Origin: Microcyclospora pomicola | Lineage: Eukaryota; Ascomycota; Dothideomycetes; Capnodiales | Assembly (NCBI GenBank): GCA_002786065.1 | Contig: NHNY01000004.1 | Span: 434,001 to 498,000, forward strand | Direction: 5' to 3' | Length of the DNA stretch: 64,000 bases | Part shown: piece by piece, positions 42,350 through 53,205 of the stretch | Numbering within the stretch: position 1 is the stretch's first letter | Layout of the letters: each line of letters opens with the position of its first letter | Notes under the pieces: model-generated | Told to the model about the DNA's origin: nothing | What the model saw: the letters and a program-made list of their open reading frames with translations, nothing else | Database searches by the model: none | Program-made: the position numbers and the translations under genes

Positions 42350-43888
42350 CTACCGTAAGGTAAAGGGCAAATCCCCACGAACCTTGAACCTGAGACTCCG
42401 TCTGCAAGGGAGAATAGCTGGCGCAATGGGCGCACGATAGTCCAGCCAGCGCGCCTGCAGCCAGCCAGCGGAAAAGCTTGTCATGAGGTACAATAGCATG
42501 CCTGCCGGCATATGCACGGCAATGAATTCGAAGAACAGGTAAGCAATCACGACAGCGACCCTAGTTCTGAACTGCCTCACAAAAGAAGTGTGCACTGGGA
42601 GCGAGTCCTTGGGCGCCATGAGTGCCAATGCAGTTCTCTGGTAATCGGCGGACATCCTCTCTACACTTTTTCTCCACGAAGGATCTGCTCCAAGCTCTTC
42701 TAGAATATACTGTTGTCGGCTTTCGGGATAAGTTTCGAACAACCGCCGTGCGTCTGGCTTTAACTGTACCGCTACTGCGGCCCGTCTCGATCTGAACTCG
42801 TCCATCGGCGGAGGCTTGATCTGCTTCCGATATGGAGGTATTGCAATCTGAAGACACAACAAGCAGGCCGCTATGATCGGAAGATAATGAGTTGTGTCCA
42901 CTGCAGTGAGGTCCGAGATCCACAAGAATCCTTCTGTATGCAAAGTGGGATCCATGTACTGAGCATGAGTTGGCACAACTTGCGGGATGGGTGAAGATCC
43001 ATCTAGTCTTGACAGTGCATTGAGAACAGCTGGATCAGAGGTGGACTCGCGAGCCGCAGCTATGACTTCAGAAGTGGAGCTTTCAAGTTCGGCGGAGGTC
43101 GATGAGTCGACGATGCTGGAACCCGGAACAGGCTTATCTGCGCCACGAGCGGCTGTGTCGTCCGATTCAGGGTCGGCCTTGCCCATGAAAGCCATTTTTG
43201 GAATCAAGATATTCTGCCACCACCATTGCAAAGGGGTTGTAAGCAAAGACAAGAATCCCGTTCTGGCCCCACACTTCATCCGGATTGCCTCCATCATAGC
43301 CATCAGCACACCGAAGTTCGCCCATGGCCTCCAGCTGACATATGCTCGGGGCGCGCTGAATTTCTCCCCTAATGTAATCGCGCTCATTTCTGTACATACA
43401 AATCTCTCGTACATCGAGCCTAACCGGCGTAACGATGGAGGCCATGCTTGGATTCTCTTCTTCACTTCTGGCGCACGCGACATCAATAATGCACGAGCTG
43501 ACACAAGCGGAACCAAGTTGTTTTGTATTTGTGCATGTTGTCGCGATTCTTTCGTGATAAAAAAGTAGACAAACACAGTGCGAACCAGAACAGCAGATGT
43601 CGGAAGGACAGCCCACCACGGAAGGCCTGCACTATGTAACGTATCTAACAAGCCCAACGGGATCGCAGTTATTGACTCTAGAGTAGAGTTGGTGGTCTCC
43701 TCCGTTAAGCCCAAGAACGATGGTGCTATCGCTTTCGCCGATATGAGGTTCGCATCGCCATCTTTGCGAGGTGCGGTCACGGAAAATGGACGGGTATAGA
43801 CGGCTTTCTGGTGTAGAACGACGCGGAGGTTGGCTGGGAGTTGGAAAATGCTGATTCGTGATGACAATGGCGAGAGACGCAAGGCCAT
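42350..43888 (-). CDS. Oxa1/YidC-family inner-membrane insertase, Cox18/OXA2-like
   Basis: Single exon, 512 residues. Residues 1-40 form a mitochondrial presequence (Arg/Ser/Leu-rich, ending TRPFSVTAPR). The insertase region has the usual pattern: a first membrane segment at LPWWAVLPTSAVLVRTVFVYFF, a loop with coiled charge, TEGFLWISDLTAVDTTHYLPIIAACLLCLQIAI (the family F-x-x-x-D-L-x-x-x-D motif) and a last hydrophobic pair (VVIAYLFFEFIAVHMPAGMLLYLMTS). Length and the long variable loop of Ser/Ala between segments fit Cox18/Oxa2, which exports the Cox2 C-terminus, rather than Oxa1 itself, which has a long ribosome-binding tail. The first 29 bases of the 3' gap separate it from the Pof1 gene tail-to-tail. 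Confidence 0.82.
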   Translation of the reverse strand: MALRLSPLSSRISIFQLPANLRVVLHQKAVYTRPFSVTAPRKDGDANLISAKAIAPSFLGLTEETTNSTLESITAIPLGLLDTLHSAGLPWWAVLPTSAVLVRTVFVYFFITKESRQHAQIQNNLVPLVSARALLMSRAPEVKKRIQAWPPSLRRLGSMYERFVCTEMSAITLGEKFSAPRAYVSWRPWANFGVLMAMMEAIRMKCGARTGFLSLLTTPLQWWWQNILIPKMAFMGKADPESDDTAARGADKPVPGSSIVDSSTSAELESSTSEVIAAARESTSDPAVLNALSRLDGSSPIPQVVPTHAQYMDPTLHTEGFLWISDLTAVDTTHYLPIIAACLLCLQIAIPPYRKQIKPPPMDEFRSRRAAVAVQLKPDARRLFETYPESRQQYILEELGADPSWRKSVERMSADYQRTALALMAPKDSLPVHTSFVRQFRTRVAVVIAYLFFEFIAVHMPAGMLLYLMTSFSAGWLQARWLDYRAPIAPAILPCRRSLRFKVRGDLPFTLR

Positions 43889-44214
43889 GGCCTCGCGGTC
43901 GAGTTGGATTTAGATGGGTCCGATCGAATGAAAAGTCTATGTGATGTCGTCCCAGACTCAGGACCAGACCCTTGCATGAGACCAAGTTCAAGCTTTCGGT
44001 AGAGAGGCCCGAGCCGAAGGTCTTGCATGTGACAGCTGCTCACAAGCCCGGAGCATGAGGTGGACATATGTGACTGTGCAGTGTCACTATTGGATTTGTC
44101 TCAAGACGAGGCAGCAGCCCTCACAGCCATGTATTGATCTCGCTCTCCTCCTCGATTGCTCTGCAGTCTCTTTTCTCGCCAACTCAGCCCGGATACCTAC
44201 AATAAGAAACAGTC
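43889..44214. promoter_or_regulatory. Bidirectional promoter, Cox18-like / ALG11
   Basis: 326 bases between divergent starts, no clear TATA. CT-rich on the plus strand just before ALG11. Confidence 0.4.
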
Positions 44215-45943
44215 ATGACGATCACTACGACATTGCTCGCCTTTGTCGTGGGGACGGTGGGCTTCTTCGTCCTCTCCTCCCGCCTTACCCAAGTCATCGG
44301 AAAGACTATAGGTGCCTCGGTCACAAGCCGAACGCAACAGAGGAGGGAACTACTCTTCAACCGAGCTGCTGCAGAAGAAGAAAAGGACGATGGGGACAAG
44401 TCGATTGGTCCATCAGGACTGAGATCTGCACCCACAGGGTCACCATTATCTTCAACAACTTCCCTCGAGGAGGGCTGGGAAAAGATCCACGGTAGTCGAG
44501 ATCAGAATCCGGTTGCCCCGTCCACCACAGATCCTGGCTTTACAGGGGTAATTGGATTTTTCCATCCATTCTGCAACGCTGGTGGTGGTGGTGAGCGCGT
44601 GCTGTTTGCGGCAATCCATGCAACACAAGCACGATATCCCAACGCTCTTTGCGCAGTCTACACGGGTGATCATGATGCTAGCAAGGACCAGATACTCACC
44701 AATGTACGAAATCGTTTCAATATCTACCTCAATCCTGCTCGACTATGCTTTCTCTACTTAAGCACCAGGGATTACGTGCTAGCCAGCAAGTATCCGTACT
44801 TCACTCTTCTAGGACAGAGCTTGGGGAGCCTAGTGCTGGCCTGGGAAGCGTTCAACCTGCTTGTTCCTGATGTTTTCATTGACACCATGGGATATGCTTT
44901 TGCCCTGGCTCTTGCCAAGTGGCTGTTTCCGACAGTGCCCACGGGAGCATATGTACACTATCCCACCATTTCTACCGACATGCTCGACAGTCTGAACGCC
45001 GATGTAAGATCTGGGAAAGGTGCCAATGCTGGATCAGGCAAAGGCGTTCGTGGCAAGATCAAGCAGACTTACTGGGAGCTGTTTGCGAAATTGTACAGTT
45101 TTGTGGGAGGAAGCATTGACGTGGTCATGACCAACAGTTCTTGGACCCAGGCTCATGTCAGTGCCCTCTGGTCACCATCACGAACCCGAAGGAACAAACG
45201 TCATGCCATTTCTGTCGTGTATCCGCCATGTGCTGTGGAGGAGCTCCAAAGCAAGATACCCGTAGATGAAGCAAGTGAAAGTAAGAGGACTCGAAACCTG
45301 CTGTACATTGCCCAATTCCGTCCTGAGAAGCAACATGACACGATCATCGATGCTTTCATCGCTCTGCTGAAAACATATCCTGAGGATGCAGCAGACAAAC
45401 CGAAGCTCGTACTTGTCGGTAGTGTACGCGACGATCACGATGAAAAGCGAGTGTACAAGTATCGATTACAAGCACAGGAAGTCAAGAGTCATGTTGAATT
45501 CGTCGTCAATGCGGCATGGCCTGTGATTTTGGAATACCTAACGAACAGCAGCGTGGGTGTCAACGGCATGTGGAACGAGCATTTTGGAATCGGCGTCGTC
45601 GAATACCAAGCCGCGGGCCTGATCAGCGTTGTGAACGATTCTGGTGGACCCAAGGCAGATATCGTGGTTGATATCGATGGTGAACCAACAGGTAAGCAGT
45701 AATGCCCGATACTCACCACTGCCTTACAGATACTGAAAGACCAACACAGGTTTCCACGCGTCAACACCATCCGAGTTTGCCGAAGGGTTTGCACAAGCAT
45801 TGGCACTGTCGCAAGAAGAAGCCTTTGCAATGCGTCTCAGGGCTCGTAAAAGCTCATGGAGGTTCTCGGAGCAGGTATTCTCAAAAGCATGGACTCAGCA
45901 TCTTGAGCGACTTGTTACATTAGTGCCCTACGGAACGACCTGA
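44215..45943 (+). CDS. ALG11: GDP-Man:Man3GlcNAc2-PP-dolichol alpha-1,2-mannosyltransferase
   Basis: Exons 44215-45691 and 45750-45943 (58-nt intron), 556 residues. An N-terminal membrane segment (LLAFVVGTVGFFVLSS) anchors it in the ER. GT4 fold landmarks: FFHPFCNAGGGGERVLF (acceptor region), VFIDTMGYAF, GAYVHYPTISTDML, NSSWTQAHVSALW, then the nucleotide-binding end: IAQFRPEKQHD, VLVGSVRDDHDEKRV, and WNEHFGIGVVEYQAAGLISVVNDSGGP with the E-x7-E pair (EHFGIGVVE). The enzyme adds the fourth and fifth mannoses on the cytosolic face during N-glycan synthesis. The splice falls in the late GEPTG|FHAST segment and restores a family-like C-terminus. Confidence 0.95.
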
Positions 45944-46612
45944 CTTTAGACCTTTATATGGTTACAAGCGATTCTGACCCCAGCCTGACGTATGTAACCT
46001 CTGCCCAGGTCTCAACAACGGCTGCCTGTGGCTCATTAAGGGAACAGTGTCGACTTCGAATGGCAAGCTGACTCTGACGAGCTTTGTTCCATTGAAGTTT
46101 TGAGTCTACCCTCCGTATTGTGACCATGGCCGTTGCGTCGGCGTAGTCATTAAAACGGTTCCTGACACGCACGTATCTTTACGCTATTACAATGGAGATC
46201 TAGTCATCCGCAGCGGCCTCTTGCAGCGACCGGAGGTCCCTCGTGTTATTTTCCAGGGAGAAGTGTAATATTGATGCTGGCTGGCAGTGTAATTTGAAGC
46301 AGACCGTAGGCATTCACCCGTTTCTTGCTTGCCTCAGGCCAAAACTTTGGAATTGGCGCTTGCAGGTACATGTACAACACTCCGCAGTCAATGCTGCATG
46401 ACATCTTATGCATTCGTACCTCACGATGTGAAAACGTTATGGCCAAGTCAGGAACACCACCGCACCAATCGCCCTCACATCTTGCATTGACGCATTCCTG
46501 GCTACGCGTCCTGGTTGGGATGTCTACGGGAAAGAAATTGGGCTTCACCCTCACTTTCGATTGATCGCACATATTGGATCATTACATTTATAGCAAGAAC
46601 GCAACATTCACC
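45944..46612. other. Intergenic, 670 bases
   Basis: Promoter region of the sugar transporter. No recognised operator. Confidence 0.5.
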
Positions 46613-48377
46613 ATGGCCAGTCTCAGGAGATCCTCGACATCAGCCGGCCTCACGGTGTCCGGAACAAGACAGAGCAGCATTACCGCGAAGGATATTCCGC
46701 ATCCTGTGCAGGTTGAATCGCATGTCGCAGAGCAAGCGGCCAACGCCACCCAGCACGAAGTTTCCATGACTCTAATGCAAGGCCTTAAAACATACCCCAA
46801 AGCCGTCGCATGGTCGGTCCTGCTCTCCACCTGTATCATCATGGAGGGATACGACATTGTGCTGATCAGCAATCTCATGGGTGTGCCGTCATTCCAAGAA
46901 CGATTCGGAGACCAAGAGCATAACGGGCAGTATCAACTGAGTGCTGCGTGGCAGTCAGGACTTTCCAGTGGAGCACTCGTTGGCGAAGTGTTGGGACTGT
47001 TCTTCATAGGCGTCGTAGTCGAGCGTTTGGGCTACCGAACAACCATGCTCTGCGCTTTGGGTTCGTTGACTGGTTTCATATTCATCGTCTTCTTCGCTTC
47101 AAGTTTGCGTATGCTTCTGGTCGGGGAGATACTCATGGGAATCCCTTGGGGCGCCTTCCAAACACTTACGACCACTTATGCTGCCGAGGTTTGTCCAATA
47201 GCGCTCCGCGCATATCTTACTACATACGTCAACTTATGTTGGGTTGTTGGTCAGTTCATATCATCTGCAGTGCTCAGAGGTGTTTTTGACAAGGCAGGAT
47301 CGATCGGGTACCGGCTACCTTATGGGCTGCAATGGATATGGCCAGTGCCACTGATGATTGGTATCTACTTTGCTCCAGAGAGCCCCTGGTGGTTGGTGCG
47401 CAAGGGTCAGCATGATCAGGCGAGGCGACAGCTCCTCCGGCTGACTTCTGAAAATCAAGCTGGTTTCAATGTTGGAGAAACCATAAACATGATGGTATAT
47501 ACGAACGAGCTGGAGAAAGCAGGTACCAAAGGCACACGTTACCGAGATTGTTTCTTGGGAACCGACCTCAGGCGAACGGAAATTGTGTGCATGGTCTGGG
47601 CCATACAAACGTTATGCGGCTCTCAAGCTTTCACCGGTTATTCAACCTACTTCTTTGAGCAAGCTGGACTTGAAGTGGGTGCCGCATTTTCGTTGACACT
47701 CGGACAATACGCTCTGGCAATCATCGGCACTCTCCTCTCCTGGTTTCTCATGATCAGATTTGGCCGTCGGACCCTGTACCTTTGGGGCCAAATAGCTATG
47801 GCTAGCATATTGCTTACTGTCGGCTTCCTTGGCATTGCCAACGAAGCTGCCGGAGTTCAGTGGGGCATTGGTGCCCTCATCCTGATTTTCACGTTTATCT
47901 ATGACATGACCATCGGGCCAGTCTGGTATGTCCTCAACACCCTTACTGTCATCTCATACTTCACTGACCAAGTCCAGCTACTCACTCGTCACCGAAATCT
48001 CATCTACACGGCTGCGCAACAAAACCGTGGTCCTCGGCCGCAACCTCTACAACCTTACCGGTCTTGTGTCGTGTGTCCTGACTCCCCACATGCTGAACCC
48101 ATTGGCCTGGGGCTGGGGCCCCCGGACCGGATTCTTCTGGGCTGGTATCGGCGGCCTCTGTGCTTTGTGGACCTTTTTCCGTCTGCCGGAGCCGAAAAAT
48201 CGTTCCTATGCAGAGATGGATATGCTCTTTAATGCGGGCGTGCCTGCAAGGAGATTCCGAGAGACGAACGTCGTGGCCTTCGGCACTGCCACGGCTACGG
48301 CTCCGATGGGAGTTCCTGTTGAAAAAGAATCAAGCCATGTTCTGGAGGCAGTCGTAAGTCGGGATTCTGATGCATGA
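46613..48377 (+). CDS. MFS sugar transporter, maltose/alpha-glucoside permease type
   Basis: Exons 46613-47925 and 47978-48377 (52-nt intron), 570 residues. The ATG has the strong context CACCATGG. Twelve membrane segments are expected; sugar-porter signatures are visible: MEGYDIVLISNLMG in the first, LFFIGVVVERLGYRTTM with the D/E-R-x-G-R-R-like loop, PESPWWLVRKGQ at the start of the large loop, and after the splice GPVCYSLVTEISSTRLRNKTVVLGRN and RLPEPKNRSYAEMDMLF (PETKG variant). The VPSF...FG and MALM start matches the maltose permease/alpha-glucoside branch. The N-terminal 60 residues are cytosolic and disordered. Substrate specificity is inference. Confidence 0.9.
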
Positions 48378-48529
48378 ATGTAACGACAAAAGTCTCAAAC
48401 TTCGGAATCATGTACTATAATGCGGGTATCATGATACGATAATGCTTAATACTGCGCATACTATGTGTTCTCCAGTATGATGTTGCCAGAGTGAACTGCG
48501 TGACATCACACTACGCATCACGCGCTGTC

Positions 48530-49999
48530 TCAAAGCTTCCAAAAACGCACAGTCAAGTCTCCATCCAATGTGACGATCCACGGGCTACCTTTCCGCGTCG
48601 TCAAGAATGCATCCATCCCGTCGACCAAGTCTACGCCTTTTGGACGCTGGAAACGCCATTTCAGGCCCAGATTGATATCCCAGACAAAAGTGCTACCCTC
48701 GCTGGACTGAGCGACAAGCTTGTGGCCGTCATCCGTGAATCTTAGTGGATATAGACGGGGGTAGTGATCTTTCAAATGGTCACCAGAAGCTCGAAAGGCA
48801 AAGATCTGTTCAGCGTCTGTAGAGCCACCTCGGGACTGTGTCAAAGGGGTCCACGCGAGAAGCGTTAAACCATTCGACAGAACGGCAAAATCCCTATGTG
48901 GATGCACGGCGAAGTATCTCATCCAGTGACCGAGTTTTGCTGATCCAGAGTTGTTGAGTTGTGCTTGTTCTTGCACGGTTTCAATGTCATAAATACCAAC
49001 TTTGACTGGCGAGCCACCGGAAAGTAGGAGATGCAGGCCATCTGGCAAGAATGCTCCGGCCCAATTCTGTCCTCCGGTCTCACCAATGGTGTGAATGCAT
49101 TCACCAGTCTCGGCATCCCACAACTTGTAGCTTGCGTCCCAAGACGCAGTAGCAATTTGCTTGTCATCAACAGACCACCCTGCCCACATGATGGCATCTT
49201 GGTGGCCTTTCAAGCGGCAGATCTCTTGTTGCGAGTCGATACGTGTGACGACTATTTGTGGCAGCTCGTCCGCGGGTCGCATCCCGCTTTGCGTGCTGTC
49301 GCCATGCATGATATGTAGATATTTTTGGCCACTATGGCTGACCGGAGACGTATTGAAGTTCGGAAAATGGCCGTCCACGGTTGGCACACGTTTGCTTCGG
49401 TTTCGTACGTCCGCAGCATCGATTGTCTTCTCAAATTCTTTGTGCACGATGTCAATCTCAGCGTCGCTGAGATCATGGTGGGCTTTCAGATCTTCCCGGA
49501 CCGCAGCCATGGCTCTAGTGGCTAGATCGTGAGACGCTATTGGCATGGAGCGCATAGCGCTCAAAAGACGACCCTGATCATCGATGGGCCAGGATTTGAT
49601 GTCGCCGTCGCCACCTAAGACCTCAGCACCCTCGGTGAGGAGGGTGTAATATGCTCCGTTGTCGAACTGACTTTCGACAAAGAACATCTTTCTAACCTTG
49701 CTCTCGTGCCCGACGAGTTGTGCGCAAGCCTCCAAAGTGTGAACATTGTAGATCCGTATGACGGCATCCACAGCAACAGCCAAGAACAACCCATCTTTGG
49801 TGAGGGCGGCGGCAGCGCTACTCCGCTCGTCTTTGATAAGCTTGTCGTCTTTCAGATCGATTGAAGCGTCTTCGGTCCCCCACAGGCGTGGGCCGTCGAA
49901 TCCTGGCGCCCATTGAGCAGAACGGCCATCGTAGCGGAACTCCTCGTCGATGCTAAGCTCGTAGTCTTGAAGAAACCGCTTCGAACTGTACGACGGCAT
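48530..49999 (-). CDS. WD40-repeat protein
   Basis: Single exon, 489 residues. At least five WD-like repeats are visible: AVDAVIRIYN, CRLKGHQDAIMWAGWS...ATASWDASYKLWD, VKVGIYDI, SEGSTFVWDI and the final GDLTVRFWKL. The N-terminus (SSKRFLQDYELSIDEEFRYDGRSAQWAPGFDGPRLWG) is non-repeat and conserved-looking; a charged helical insertion sits near residues 155-195 (AMAAVREDLKAHHDLSDAEIDIVHKEFEK). WD40 propellers serve as scaffolds; I do not recognise a specific orthologue. It is convergent with the sugar transporter, 152 bases apart. Confidence 0.85.
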   Translation of the reverse strand: MPSYSSKRFLQDYELSIDEEFRYDGRSAQWAPGFDGPRLWGTEDASIDLKDDKLIKDERSSAAAALTKDGLFLAVAVDAVIRIYNVHTLEACAQLVGHESKVRKMFFVESQFDNGAYYTLLTEGAEVLGGDGDIKSWPIDDQGRLLSAMRSMPIASHDLATRAMAAVREDLKAHHDLSDAEIDIVHKEFEKTIDAADVRNRSKRVPTVDGHFPNFNTSPVSHSGQKYLHIMHGDSTQSGMRPADELPQIVVTRIDSQQEICRLKGHQDAIMWAGWSVDDKQIATASWDASYKLWDAETGECIHTIGETGGQNWAGAFLPDGLHLLLSGGSPVKVGIYDIETVQEQAQLNNSGSAKLGHWMRYFAVHPHRDFAVLSNGLTLLAWTPLTQSRGGSTDAEQIFAFRASGDHLKDHYPRLYPLRFTDDGHKLVAQSSEGSTFVWDINLGLKWRFQRPKGVDLVDGMDAFLTTRKGSPWIVTLDGDLTVRFWKL

Positions 50000-50574
50000 C
50001 TTCGGGAATTCGTTTTGGTGTTGTTGAGTAAGTGTTAATAGTGGCTCGCTGTAACTTCAAGAAGATAAGAAACTCAGGTGAAGTCAGATGTGAGTCACTG
50101 AATAACTTGCTGCCTACGCGTGCAGGGGGCAAAACAAAGTCACATCCGGAGATGTCACTCTCCCCTGGCTGATGCACCTTCCTCCAAACAAGGCATCTAA
50201 TAACTTTGATCCTCAAATGTTCAAGTGACTTCAAGAGATGCTCATTTTGCTTGTACTTGTCGCTGTCATGACGATTCGTATCCTGGCCAATCATGTCAGT
50301 AATGATCGCCACATCAGTGCACTCTGCCATGAAGCGAAGTTGTCAGACTTCCGCTTTTCCGTCCATGTGCTGCAGCTCAGGCCCCGCTTCTGCGACATCA
50401 AAGGATCCTCCAATCTATGGAGGCAAATCAGAAATACTGGGTCGAGGCGCGGCGAGCATCTCATCACCTCTATTGCAAGACGTACTTAGCGCAGGGGTTT
50501 GATCCTGAACAGACATGATACGTGGATTGCTGCCAACGTTAAAAACGCTCAGATTCGTGCTATAGTCGTATCAT
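50000..50574. other. Intergenic, 575 bases
   Basis: Upstream of the WD40 gene and 3' of the NDH-2-like gene. No gene supported. Confidence 0.5.
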
Positions 50575-51994
50575 CTACAAGGTGGATGGACTTCTGCCGA
50601 ACACCAGGTTGGACAACATGGCCCACCCAACATTTGTCCAACTCCGCCATGTTCGAGTCCACGAGAGGCTCCCCGCCCGCCAGCTGAGCCAGACTTCAGA
50701 ACCCGAGTACGGGCTATCCGCAGACCAGCCTTGCCGGATACCATCATGGCTGCCAAGGTACGTCGACGGCTTTTTGTTCTTGTACTTGAAAGCAGGGATC
50801 GTGGAAGGTGCGCCTTTAGAGAACTTATTCAGATGCTGGACGAGGAAGTGAGCCTTCTGTACCGCTACTTCGGCAGTCGTGGGAAGAGAGCCATCTTCGA
50901 TATCTGCTGCGTCTCCCAGGGCGAAGACATTGGACAGAACCTCGCCGCTCTCGCCCGCCTTCTTTACTCGGAGCTGTGGATCGGTTAAGATCCGAGGTAA
51001 GCCTTCTTCGGGCTTCTTCACGTCAAGCTTGTCGACGAATGGCATGGATGTGTTTCCTGCTACCCAGAGAAGGATGCCGTAAGGGACGGTATCTCCGCCC
51101 TTGAGGTAGATGTTTTGCTTGTCGACCTTCTCGATGACGGTTTCTGTGGAAACTTCGATGCCGCGGGCCTGCAAGTGATGCGTGGCATATTGATACAGCT
51201 CCTTATCATAGTTGCCTAAGATATGGTCCGCGACGTCGTAAATGGAGATGTGAAGGTATTGTGCTGCCAAGGGGTACATGACCTTTAGTTCTCGTTGAGC
51301 AAGATCAGACAATTCTGCCGTAAGCTCAACTCCTGTTCATGAAATGTCAGCTTCGGAGCGAAGGCAAGCGTCCTGGCAGCTGGAGATTTGTGACGTACCC
51401 GTTGGTCCGCCACCGACAATGATGACATGTAATAAGCGCTTTCTTTCTTCTTCATCCAGATGTGGCAGACTAGCCATCTCGAGTCTATCGAACAGAGCTC
51501 TACGCAACGCAATAGCATTGTTGACGTGCTTGATGAACAACGCATGCTCTTCGACTCCTGGTGTACCGAATGTATTTGTACGCACTTTCTCAAATCAGCT
51601 CTCCATTCTGTGAGTCAAGACAGGATAGGTTGTTCCTTGGCTTACGTCCAGGACAAACGACTAGGATGTCGTACTGCACATCGAACTCCGGCTTGGAAAT
51701 GCTAGCGTCTTCCGAGGTGGCATGGCAGTGGACCGACTGCGCATCGAAGTCGACCGCTAGAGCCTCAGCTTTGAGGAAGTGGCAATTCCGGTTCTTAAGT
51801 CGGACGGATTCTTCTGCGCAACCAAATGGCAAGATTCCACAAGCAGCGGAGGCGAGGAGAGGCGTCAAAGCACACATTGGTTGCGGTGAGATGACCGTAA
51901 CATCGTGATAGCGTGTATCGATGTTTTGCGCAATGTAGAGTCCTGCCCAGCCAGACCCAATGACCACCACACGGTTGAGATCTTCAGCCGACAT
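50575..51994 (-). CDS. Type II NADH dehydrogenase-like flavoprotein (NDH-2/AIF-like)
   Basis: Exons 51994-51646, 51584-51399 and 51332-50575, with 61-nt and 66-nt introns, 430 residues. FAD-binding: VVVIGSGWAGLYIAQNI at the start; then CALTPLLASAACGIL, matching the F-x-P-L-L-P motif of NDH-2; NTFGTPGVEEHA; the NADH-binding loop VIIVGGGPTG|VELTAELSDLAQ is completed across the second splice; FALGDAADIEDGSLPTTAEVAVQKA contains the C-terminal FAD/quinone segment; the tail has STYLGSHDGIRQGWSAD and WLSWRAGSLSW. These enzymes oxidise NADH and reduce quinone without proton pumping. It is shorter than usual (about 500-580) and has no clear mitochondrial presequence at the chosen ATG, so the location is uncertain. 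The first intron uses an AAAG acceptor and is the weakest join. Confidence 0.82.
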
Positions 51995-53205
51995 TACAGT
52001 GTCGGGAACGCAGTCGATCTGCTTTGAGAATGCCCATCTCGTAGGCGAACAGGGAAGGCAGACATATAACGAGGTATTAACTTTCGTCTCATTAGCCTGG
52101 TGCACTTGCGGTTGTCCTTATCGAGCCGCACAAGCCTGAAATGTCGTTGCGTCGACGATGCAGCCACGCAGTGAACGTCGTCATGATGCCTCGCGCCATC
52201 GCCGACTTCCTGGCGGTATCGCCAAAAATCTCGATGACAATAGCTATGGTACTCGATAAGCGTCGAAACATCTCGCGCTTGGCAATCCGGATATGGGGTA
52301 CTGCAGATAATGCAAGCTGACGGCATTGGTCGCTGGTTTCCACCGCCCGTGAAGCAAAAATTGGCCGTTAGAAATTGAAAGTGCGTGGGCATAGCTCTAC
52401 CTCCAAGATAAAGGCTGCATCATCGCCGTCGAGATCTAGTACGATCGCAATACAAGATATACGAACAGTAGATCATGCAGACCTGGCCAACATAATTTGA
52501 GGTTCATTCATGCTGGAAAGAATCGCTGTCATCTCAGCACAAGGCGACTTCATGTTTCTTTGGTGTAGCTCCATGGCGGAGATAAGCAGACCATCCACAA
52601 CTTCAAACTTTACGCATCATGTCGCTGGGATGAGCTTGAAATTGATGACGTTTCTGAATCAATATGTCGAGACCGAACAACGAGAGGGAGCCACCGGGCG
52701 CACAATCCCCAGACATCCAAAGACACAGCTCTGTGCAGTGCTCAACGGAGATGCATATGCGACCCACGAGATCATGAACTTTACGATGACACCGTGTCTA
52801 CGGAAGCACACTCTTGACGCCGTCCGCGCCATGCGTGCCTGTCTCTTCGCGTCCCACTCATGCCATACCAGCGAATAATTTGCACTGTGTCTTCCCAGGA
52901 GATCACTTCCAGTACCATTACGTTTCGCGAGCACGTCCGCCAGAAGAGCCAAAATATCGCCAGGGAACACTTTATACCACCGGACGATGCCTTCGCGACT
53001 CTTGAGAGAATCCAGTAGGTGCATCATATACCTGTCCGGCTGTTGTATACGTTCTTGTCAGCTCGAATAGCCTATCTGTAAACAATCGGCCTTGTCCAGG
53101 ACTTCTATTACGGCATACATCGAAAGACTCTAGCATCACAAGCTCATTTCTCAAGCACGCTTACGTAGGACGCGATGAATGACACGATCGCAGGGAAATT
53201 GATCG
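51995..53205. other. Gene-poor stretch, 1.2 kb, with a decayed gene
   Basis: Upstream region of the NDH-2-like gene, and a frameshifted coding remnant at about 52660-53160. A minus frame at 51994-52392 and a plus frame at 52510-52878 are open, but without family support. Confidence 0.4.
52660..53160 (-). pseudogene. Possible decayed fungal gene, unrecognised
   Basis: Two minus-strand frames read smoothly into one another: MLESFDVCRNRSPGQGRL...LTRTYTTAGQVYDAPTGF in one frame, then RWYKVFPGDILALLADVLAKRNGTG in the next. The switch falls near 52990 within a region too short for a normal intron (about 31 bases between the only good splice sites), so one base change in frame is the simplest reading. 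A first part before residue 1 is also lacking. It could be a pseudogene, a sequencing error in a real gene, or chance; no family is assigned. Confidence 0.3.
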
